Assembly: GCF_023343835.1 (NCBI RefSeq)
Contig: NC_064447.1
Location: 12,615,501-12,679,500, forward strand
Source of the DNA: Lagopus muta
Taxonomy: Eukaryota > Chordata > Aves > Galliformes > Phasianidae
Direction: 5' to 3'
DNA length: 64,000 nt
In this document: positions 52,931 to 64,000 of the stretch, piece after piece
How positions within the stretch are numbered: position 1 is the stretch's first letter
Layout of the letters: each line of letters starts with the position of its first letter
Made by a program: the position numbers and the translations under genes
Notes under the pieces: generated by a model
What the model saw: only the letters and a program-made list of their open reading frames with translations
Told to the model about the DNA's origin: nothing
Database searches by the model: none

Positions 52931-52971
52931 GGCCCCTCCCCAACATGGCGGCCCCTCCCCAACATGGCTGC
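52931..52971 (+). promoter_or_regulatory. Tandem 19-bp duplication carrying two YY1-like sites
   Basis: GGCCCCTCCCCAACATGGC occurs at 52931-52949 and again at 52950-52968. The junctions create AACATGGCGGC (52942-52952), a near-perfect YY1 site, and AACATGGCTGC (52961-52971) with one core change. A third ATGGCG core lies on the minus strand at 52976-52981, inside a sequence that also fits part of the CTCF core (AGATGGCGCT). YY1 sites in this orientation often lie at or just downstream of transcription starts of TATA-less genes. Confidence 0.6.
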
Positions 52972-53276
52972 CCAGCGCCATCTGCCCGCGCCGGATGGTG
53001 GGATGGGAGGAGGGGACGGGCGCTCTTCCGCCGGGGCGGGCCGGGTGGCGGCGTGGGGCCTGAGCTCGGTCCGGGGTACGGGGAGGGGATGGCGGGCTGC
53101 GGGCGTTGTGCGGCGGTGTCCGCGTGGGGGCATTGGTTCCCCCGCACCTCTGGGTGCTTTTACGCTCCGGAATCAACCGCGGTAACGAAGCCAAGCCAAT
53201 GAACGAAAGGCTGTGGGCTTTGGATGGCCGCGTTCCGCGCTTTTCATCTGATGTGGTCTGATTGCTTCCCGCAGCG

Positions 53277-53492
53277 ATGGCGGCCAGTCCCATCGTGACG
53301 TCTAAGCGGCGGGAGGAAGCGGTCCGCGGGGTCCGCACCGAGGTGGTTTGCACCGCGTTCTCCAACTCCATCCTCGTGGTGGTCACGCAGTACGGCAAGA
53401 TGGGCACGCTCGTCTACGTGAACCCCGATACCATAGGGGACAACGTTGGCAGGCCTTCGCTCAGCACCAAAGTGCTGCTGGGCAAGGATGAG
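53277..53492 (+). CDS. PSMG3: PSMG3 coding exon 1 (residues 1-72)
   Basis: Carries the divergent N-terminus and the beta-rich first half of the chaperone fold, ending with LLGKDE at a consensus GTAGGA donor. It lies wholly within the CpG island. Confidence 0.95.
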
Positions 53493-55356
53493 GTAGGAGC
53501 AGATGCGCAGCGCCCCGGCGCCGAGCGAAGGGGAAATGCTGTAGGTGGGGCCGTGCGAGTTGCCAGGGAGCTGATGAATCACAGCCGTTAAAGCGGTGTT
53601 TGCACGGCGGTCAAAGGGGTGTAAAAATCTGGTCTGGAGGAAGAGGGGCTCCTCTGAAAAACAGGCACGTTCATCTGTTCTCCGGCAGCTTTGTGGGGCC
53701 GGTGCTTGGTGTCGTGCAGGGTGTGGGTTGCCTTGCTGTGTTTATGGAAGATTTGATACAGCTCGTGTTGCTTTAAAGGTTGCGGGATCAAACATATAGC
53801 CTCTGATAAGCTTTCCTGGCCTTCTGTTCCAACGATTTCTCCTTCTGGAGTCTCTTTTTTTTCCTCCCCCCAGCCTCCATCTCTGCCAGCCCCATAATGG
53901 ACTTTAGATGCCCTCTCTGTGCGCCTGCCAACACCTGCCCTCGATAAAGTTTAATTTGTTTTTCTCCAACAAAATGAGTTTTTATCGACTGGTTTCACAG
54001 AGCCGGAGAGAAAGCAGAAGGAAACGTGTTTTGCAAAGTGTCAGCTGGTCAAGCATTAAAGCAAAAAGTTACAGAGCTACAGGTTTATGAGGCTTTCCAT
54101 CAGGGTTGGGCTGTCAGATGTTACTTGCTCACCTTAACTAGAAAAGCTGTAACAACACGTAGGTTCTCCTTTCTGTGCCCCTCCATGCAGTTCTCCTTCC
54201 TCAACAAGTCTGCTTTCCCTGGGTGGGGGAAGCTTTGCTTTGCCTGGTTGACATGGCTGCTAATTCTGAGCAGTGGCACCTCTGAGCCATTTCTGTGTTT
54301 TATTTTGGAGATAGGAAGTGCCTTTTTTACACCATGTTTTTAAATCATGTGACCAACTTAATCAATTAACTTTAAGAAGACTTTAATTTGCTGACTTCTT
54401 GCTTGTTGCTATGAACATTTGAGACCATACATACTTCCAAGCTACACTGGCAGCTAAAGTCAAGCTAGCTCAGCCTTCTAAATGCGTAAGTATAGGTGTC
54501 AGTAAAACTTAGGCAAGTTGGATATTCTTCTTAAAGAAGTCTCACTAAGGAGACGATATTCCTTCTCTTCCCTGCTTCGGCCTCACCATTTATTTCTGGT
54601 TTTTATTATTCTGTTAAAATCAGAAACATTTTTTACATGTGCAAAGGCTGTGTGTAATACCAGTTTGAGGTCTCTAAGACTTAGGAAAACAAGACAGCTT
54701 ACTTCCAGAGTTTGTCAGCAGAGCATGGTCTGGTCAGCAACAAGAATATGGTACTCAGGAATCTGGTTATGATGGGAATAGAGGCATTCTGATCATTTTA
54801 TATAAGTTGGTATTTGGTGGTGTGGGAAGAACTGCAGCAGGGCTCTCAACAGCAGCTTCCCAAACACTGTAAGGCAGTGCAGAACTCCAGTGCAGCTGCA
54901 GTTCAGTTGTTTCAGGATGGGCTGTTGGGCAGCCGCTCACAGGTCTAAACTCTTCTATTTTAAGTCTGTTGAGAAAGTGCCTTCTAAATTATCCCATAGC
55001 ACGGCTTGGCTATGCTGGCCAGCCAAGCTGTGTGTCTGTTTCCAATCACTCTGGAACTGCTCAGCAAACTAATGCTCAGCATCCAGCACAGGCAGGTTCT
55101 CGACGTGCTCCACGAGCGAGTCATTGCAGGGCTCTTCCTCTGCTAACTCGTGCAGGGTGACTTTGCAGCTGCGAGTGTACCTCTGTTTACCTTTGCTTTT
55201 CAGCCCCTCGTCCATGTTTGTGCCAAGAACCTGGTGGCATTCGTGTCTCAGGAAGCTGGGAACAAGCCTGTTCTTCTCGCTATGGCTTTGAAGGACAAGA
55301 CCATGGAAGGAATACAAGCTCTACGGGAAGTGATCCGAAGTTGCCAAGTGTGGTGA
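53277..55356 (+). CDS. PSMG3: PSMG3, proteasome assembly chaperone 3 (PAC3)
   Basis: Two coding exons, 53277-53492 and 55204-55356, join in phase 0 to give 122 residues, the same length as the human protein. The family protein pairs with PSMG4 (PAC4) and helps assemble the alpha ring of the 20S proteasome in the cytosol and nucleus; it leaves before the particle is complete. Recognition rests on the conserved core: VVCTAFSNSILVVVTQYGKM at residues 23-42, STKVLLGKDE at 63-72, and the C-terminal half with NLVAFVSQEAGN (about 81-92) and ALREVIRSCQVW at the end. The first 20 residues are divergent, as is usual in the family. The start is the ATG at 53277 in GCGATGGCGG context, right after an acceptor-like CCCGCAG; an in-frame ATG five codons upstream lies in that probable intron. 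Splice sites are GATGAG|GTAGGA and CTTTTCAG|CCC. No frame damage is seen. Confidence 0.97.
53493..55203 (+). other. PSMG3: PSMG3 intron (1.71 kb)
   Basis: The intron starts GTAGGA and ends CCTTTGCTTTTCAG. It contains no recognisable repeat or nested gene; open frames in it are short. Confidence 0.9.
55204..55356 (+). CDS. PSMG3: PSMG3 terminal coding exon (residues 73-122)
   Basis: Begins PLVHVCAKNL and ends at TGA after SCQVW. This is the most conserved part of the protein. Confidence 0.97.
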   Translation, partial: PLVHVCAKNLVAFVSQEAGNKPVLLAMALKDKTMEGIQALREVIRSCQVW

Positions 55357-55845
55357 AGTTGTACCATCTGGATTCAAGGAAATGATCTGGAGTCCATGAC
55401 TCACCACCACTTCTTTGAGAGGACAAGAAATGAAAATGATGGAATGTCTTTGTGCTGGTTTTGGACACGCTTAGGAATGTGATGAATTTTTCTCTACTGT
55501 GTAGAATGGTTGTGGGTTTTCTTCCTGTGACAGGTTTGCGGTCCAGATAGTTGGTGATGAGATGAGAACAATTGCCTCAATAGACAAGAGAAATGTTGTA
55601 TTTTCACCTGGGGAGGGGTGTATATTTGGGAAACGTCACAGCTCTGCGTTTGTGCCCGAGGAGTGATGGATGCCAAGCTCTGTAGCTACACTGCACCGCA
55701 AAGGGGAACACCCAGTGCAGAGTGAGTAAAAGAAACATTGATGAATCTAATTTTACATGGTTGGTTGGTTTTTTTTTCGCTCTGCAAAAATCACTTCAAT
55801 TGAAATACAAGCCTCCGTAACAAATAAACAGCAATTGCATAATAG
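55357..55845 (+). terminator. PSMG3: PSMG3 3' untranslated region with poly(A) signal
   Basis: The first AATAAA after the stop is at 55823-55828, about 470 bases downstream, so cleavage is expected near 55840. The true end is not shown by the sequence. Confidence 0.6.
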
Positions 55846-57449
55846 GAAAGATTTTTTTCTTGCCTGCTTTTCTTTTTTTTTAAGGGAATTACTTGTATAT
55901 GACTACTTGTATCCTTATGTCATTTTCCTCCTGATGTATGCTGAATCTGCTCTTCATTTTCAGTCGCGTTTTGAAGAGAGGTAGATAATTGCAGTGTTCC
56001 AATTTGATGAAAACTGATGACAGGATGGCAGAAAGGAACCCAAATTAATGAGAAAAAGGCAAAACATCGGTTGTTTCCGTATGATGTGTGGTGGTAGCAC
56101 TTCAGAGAGACAGCATGTGCATTGCTCTGGGCCACCTGCAACAAGCTGCCCCTCTCCTGAAGCACTGTCAGAGCAGACATGGGGACAGAAGGGCTTTGGA
56201 GGTTACACAGCGGGGTGTTGGCTGAGTCCATTAAAAGAAAGTGCTCTTATGCGAGGTCAGACGAGTTAACGCGGTGCTGAACAGCCCAACTTGTGCTGTT
56301 TGTTTTTTCCTCTTCTTGGAACAGGTAGCACCAACTAGTCAATTTTTAAGTAAGCTGTTGCACGCTTTTGTCACTTATGAACTTGACTGAGCAGACCAAG
56401 GCCAGGCCTTGCCTTCAGATTCAGGGCAGAGAAGACCTGTGCTGTGCTGGTACCCGTCAGTGTCAGCAGAATCAGCACAGAGCCTGTCCGTTCCCCATGC
56501 AGATCCTATTGCTGGATCATTACTGTTGCTAAAAAAAATCCCATAAAAGTACAAAAGCAGAAAATACATTTCGAAAGGACTTTTTCCTCTGAAGTAATGT
56601 TTTTTACAGCATTTTAAAGCATAATGAGAAATGAAACATTTTTTTAAGAGTACATTCAAAAACTGCAGGCTTGCAGCTGCCCTTGACAGAAATTTCATCT
56701 AAAAATAATTTTCCAAACTGTGCTTCCAAGAATCAAAAATTTGCATCTGTCAGAACTCCAAATTTTCCCTCTTTTACATTTCTTCTTTATTTTTTTTTTT
56801 TTTTCTTTTCAGCCTAGGAGGGCTCACAGAGCCATGTGGAGTTTGTTAACGTTGATCTTTGCTAGTGGAGATCTCTTCCCCATCCAAAATGCAGTCTGTT
56901 TCCCGACCCCTGCTGCTCCTATGATGCCCATTTAGCTCCAGTGAGTTTATAAACCATATATGAGTTGCAGTTTACATTGAATTGGCCATCTTCCACTGTG
57001 GTGATACGCTGCCTCACTGCTTCAGTGCCCTGAAAACCTCATGCGTTAATACCTGAAAGCTGACCCTGGTTTACTACCATGCTTTCCTTGTTCTTTTTGC
57101 AACCAGGTCTGCACGCAGCGGTGAGCAAAGAAAGGACGTGGCACTCTCTTCTGTTTGATGCTCAGAGCCACAGCATCTCATCTGGCTGCCTCTCTGCAGG
57201 CGATAAGTCAGACCACGAGCAGCTGGTCCTTCAGGTTGGCTCTGTTCTGCAGTAAACCAAGGGAAGGCCTGTCCCAAAAAACAGCCTCCCCAGCCTGGCT
57301 GCTTGTACAACCAGATGTCTGCCTTTTAGTCATCGCTATCCTCCAGGAGGAATTAATTCTCAATCGCAACAAAAACTGCTTTTGCCACCCAGGCAGCGTT
57401 CACCACAAACGCAGGGCAGCAGCTCCGGAGCCTTCCAGCCCTGTTTGCT

Positions 57450-57721
57450 TTCCGGGCGTGAGTGTTAAACGGGGCAGACTGGAAAGGTACGTTCGGCAGC
57501 TTTTCTGCAGGATGTAAAGCCCTACCTGCCGCCCCAGCTGCTATGGGGAGGGCACAGAGGGCCGGTGCCGAGCCCCTTGGGGTGCAGCGAGGGAGGGCTG
57601 GCAGTGTCCTGCTGGGAAGGTGCCCGGAGGAGGAGTCTGTGCTGGAGGAGGGCGCAGGGGATGCAGAAGCAGGTGCACGGCGGGACGCAGCCACGGCCTG
57701 CAAGTGGAGGAGCCCTGCAGG
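57450..57721 (+). promoter_or_regulatory. TMEM184A: Candidate TMEM184A promoter and first untranslated exon
   Basis: This segment has more CpG than its surroundings and ends in CCTGCAGG|GTGAGTGG, a strong donor at 57722. It lies 2.5 kb upstream of the acceptor that precedes the TMEM184A start codon. The exon start is unknown and other upstream exons are possible. Confidence 0.35.
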
Positions 57722-59261
57722 GTGAGTGGGGCCCCGAGATCGGGGCACGATGGCCAGCAGGGCAGAGGTTGGCCCTGTGCACCTGTGGGTGGTGGGGCAG
57801 AGCCCTTGGTATGGGCTTGACAGAGGGTTGGGTGCTGCTCTGCCTTGGTTATGTGTGCTATAGGTGCTTCCTCCTGGTGGTGTGGGGGTGGTATAGAGAG
57901 GCTGCTTGTAAACAGCCCCGAGCTGGGCTTTATCTGGATGCCATCAGCAGGAAAGGAGTGCCTGGTGCTGGCAGGACGCAGCCTGGCCGCTCCCATCCCT
58001 GGGTGCAGATCAGCCATCTCCCCTCACCAGCAGCGTGGCCTGGGCAGAGCGATCCTGCAGACAGCCTGCCCAAACCCAGCGCACTGTCCATGGTTTTCAG
58101 TTCAGCTTTCTTTGAGCACCTCCACTATCCAGGGATTGAGCAGAGCGGGCAGTTGGAGCACAGCAGGTGTCTGCCCCGTGTCTAAGAGCTGCCTGTTGGG
58201 ATGTGCCATCCTGTCGAGCTGAGTTTTGGGGCTAAAATTACCCTCACACCTCCTGGCTGCCTTTGTTTTGGAAGCAAATGGGCCCTTGGCTGCATTGAGT
58301 TGCCCGGCTACGTTGCACGGCTGGGATCTGGTTACCTCTGGAGCTGGGAGCCCTGTCTCTGAGTGGCACTGAGGCTTTTGTTTTTAATGACTTGCTGCGA
58401 CGCGTTAAGAGTTTTACAATGCAGGAGAGCCTGCCAGGAAGGCCGCTGGTGCCGAGCTGCTTGCTGCACAGCCGGGCTGTGAAAGCTAATAGGAGCTGGG
58501 ACAGCTTGGGCCAAGCATCTGTGGCACGGCGCCGGGCTGAAGGCAGAATAAATGGGTCTGGAGCTGAACACAGCTCTCTGCCATGTCCCACGGAGCAAGC
58601 CTGATTGTGCTCTTCCTTAGCACAAAGCTTGAGGAGAGTGAAAACATCCAAACCTGACTTAGGGCATCCCCAAAACAAGCTGTAGGGAAGGGTCTTGCCA
58701 CGGAAGGGTCCCAACACGGCTTCCTCCCTCCTGCCTGTACCGCCAGCTCTCCCTGGCCTCCTGTTAATGTTTACAAGGGCTGTCCAAAGAACAGATCCCT
58801 CCCCGGGATCCTGCTTCCTGCCGGCCTGGGCAGGGTGACGACAGCTGCACAAAGGAAAACCTTCAGCTCCTGCTGCCCGGAGAGCCCAACTGCAGCTGCA
58901 GGTACGCCCTGGGACCCAGCCACCAGCAGCACCCAGCACTGGGCATCTCCACTTACAGACAGCAGGAGGGGTCTGGGGGAGGTATTTTTAGGGGTGCTGA
59001 TCTGATACCAGCCGAGTTTCCTCCCCTAGAGGTTGGGGTTTGTGGAGAGGGAGCTGCCAGGCAAGCTGGGCTTTAGGCTGTTTGCTATGTTCAAGGGGAT
59101 CAAGGTTGTCCCCTACCACACTCATCTCTGCAGATATTTTCTTGCCTCACCATTCTGTAGTTACAGGTTTTCCTCTGGGTGATAGTTACCCAGCAGCTAA
59201 AATCTTTGTTTTTTAACAATGTGCTGAGGAGTGTCTACATTATTAGAGCTCTGCTTGCTGC

Positions 59262-59279
59262 TTTTTTTTTTTTTTTTTT
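59262..59279. repeat. T18 homopolymer
   Basis: Eighteen consecutive T in the TMEM184A upstream region; simple sequence. Confidence 0.85.
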
Positions 59280-60233
59280 AACTGCTGTTGTTATATGTGT
59301 GGAAAAAGCAGGTTTCCATAGATAGCTCAAAGAGAGGCCAAACATGGCAGTCTGTGCATCTGTTGGCCTTGAGATATGAAGCTGCCCTATAAATAAGAGT
59401 GTATTATTAGTTTGGTCCTTGCTGGCTGAGCTGCAGAGTGCTTTGTGCTGGGAATGCTGGGGTGAGAGTCTTTGAGGAAGGCAGAGCTGCCCACGAGGAT
59501 GCTGTAGAGATGCAGGATGCTCCAGCATCCCCCAAACCCCACGCTGCTGCCTGGGCTGGCACACCAGGACCTTGAGATCATGAGATGGCTGAGGTTTGCT
59601 GCCTGGCTGAACGCCCTGGGTGATGCCAAACCTCCTTCTTCTGATGAACCCTGGAGCTGGCCACTAGCAGGTCACTCAGAAAGAAAGAAGCCAAATGTGG
59701 GGTGGACCACAAGGACCTCGATGTTCTCTGGGCTCCCAGGATAATGATGTGAGCACATTGTCCATAGGGATGTCAGTACCCTGACAGCTTGTTGATAAGG
59801 GGATGGTTTTAATCATGGAATGAGGTGATATTGATGCTTAAGTCTCTGGTGCCCAGTGGGAGAGGTCCTGAGCTGCAGTTGAGAATACCTGAGAGCAAGA
59901 GTGTGGGCAGATCTTTTCATTTCCTAAGGGATGGTGACCCCAGAGAAAACCAGAGGGAGTGCGACTGAGAGGAAGAAGTGTGTATTTTAGGGGATGTGGA
60001 GACTAGAGACACCTTGCAGACACAAGGGTCTGCTCTTGAACATTTGGGTTTTCCTGCTGAGAAGCAGCCCTGACCATGGAGAATAGGCTGGCTTGGGAGA
60101 GGGCCACGCTGGGAAAGGCGTGGGGAGGAGAAAAGCTCACTGGAGATTTGTGGGCTGGGAAACTTGCTGGGATCTTCCCCCTCACCACTTCACCTCCATC
60201 CCACACCACTCCCCGTGCCTCTCCCTCCCACAG

Positions 60234-64000
<3,767 letters not shown>

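Larger units (their letters stand above)
52250..53560 (+). promoter_or_regulatory. PSMG3: CpG island and promoter of PSMG3
   Basis: CpG density is high across this interval and falls off on both sides, and the island covers the first coding exon of PSMG3. No TATA box stands out. A GC box (GGGGCGGG, 53033-53040), an ETS core on the minus strand (CTTCCG, 53025-53030) and YY1-like sites at 52942 and 52961 fit a housekeeping promoter. The sequence just before the start codon (TTGCTTCCCGCAG) looks like a splice acceptor, so a non-coding first exon probably lies around 52985-53180. Candidate donors are at 53076 and 53182, and I cannot choose between them. Confidence 0.8.
55846..60233 (+). other. 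PSMG3-TMEM184A intergenic DNA and probable TMEM184A 5' untranslated region
   Basis: No coding gene is recognised in 4.4 kb. It contains an acceptor-like polypyrimidine stretch ending at 56812, a moderately CpG-rich segment at 57400-57760, a T18 homopolymer at 59262-59279, and open frames of up to about 230 residues that resemble nothing known. Because TMEM184A's start codon follows a splice acceptor directly, at least one untranslated exon of that gene should lie here. Confidence 0.6.

Noticed and set aside
52372-53133. A 253-codon minus-strand open frame opposite the PSMG3 promoter
   Set aside because: It is low-stop sequence in a CpG island, its Pro/Arg/Ala-rich part is composition-driven, and no domain is recognisable. 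An antisense non-coding RNA is possible but not shown.
56780-56820. Strong polypyrimidine-AG acceptor as an extra PSMG3 or TMEM184A exon
   Set aside because: PSMG3 already ends with a conserved C-terminus and poly(A) signal, and no conserved exon follows this site. It may be a chance T-run next to CAG.
58244-58939. A 231-codon minus-strand open frame upstream of TMEM184A
   Set aside because: It has no recognisable domain, its composition matches surrounding DNA, and overlapping frames are equally open.

Overview
This is vertebrate nuclear DNA, almost certainly from a bird and most likely a galliform. The evidence is split genes with GT-AG introns, CpG-island promoters, short CR1 LINE 3' ends carrying the avian tail (ATTCTATG-type 8-mers), low repeat density, and two recognisable vertebrate genes. 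Both genes lie on the + strand at the right end: PSMG3 (proteasome assembly chaperone 3) and TMEM184A (seven-pass membrane protein). In human 7p22.3 these genes are adjacent, with ELFN1 next to PSMG3 in the opposite orientation. That order predicts that the left part of this window is the 5' region or introns of a minus-strand ELFN1, whose single coding exon would lie to the left of base 1. This is a synteny inference; no ELFN1 coding sequence is visible here.

Layout. 1-20.1 kb: non-coding DNA with two CR1 relics, simple repeats and AT-rich blocks holding homeodomain or HNF1-like sites. 20.1-24.1 kb: a very large CpG island (about 3.7 kb) with several consensus splice donors on the minus strand and one on the plus strand, plus a degenerate CGGTT-type repeat. 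This is a strong promoter candidate, probably for ELFN1. 24.1-52.2 kb: more non-coding DNA, with three CR1 pieces, a possible retroviral env relic, a perfect 17-bp palindrome, a 154-bp CTCTC microsatellite and purine or pyrimidine tracts. 52.25-53.56 kb: the PSMG3 CpG island, with a tandem duplication carrying YY1-like sites. 53.28-55.36 kb: PSMG3 (two coding exons, 122 aa) with a poly(A) signal at 55823. 55.8-60.2 kb: intergenic DNA and probable 5' untranslated region of TMEM184A. 60.23-64.0 kb: TMEM184A, eight coding exons, the last cut by the window edge after 397 residues.

The two genes have no shared pathway that the sequence shows. PSMG3 works in the cytosol or nucleus as a housekeeping chaperone for the 20S proteasome alpha ring. 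TMEM184A is a membrane protein reported as a vascular heparin receptor and in secretory epithelia. Their promoters look different: PSMG3 has a classic housekeeping CpG island, TMEM184A only a weak GC-rich stretch. I found no new gene system. The most interesting material is regulatory: the 3.7-kb island and the YY1 duplication.
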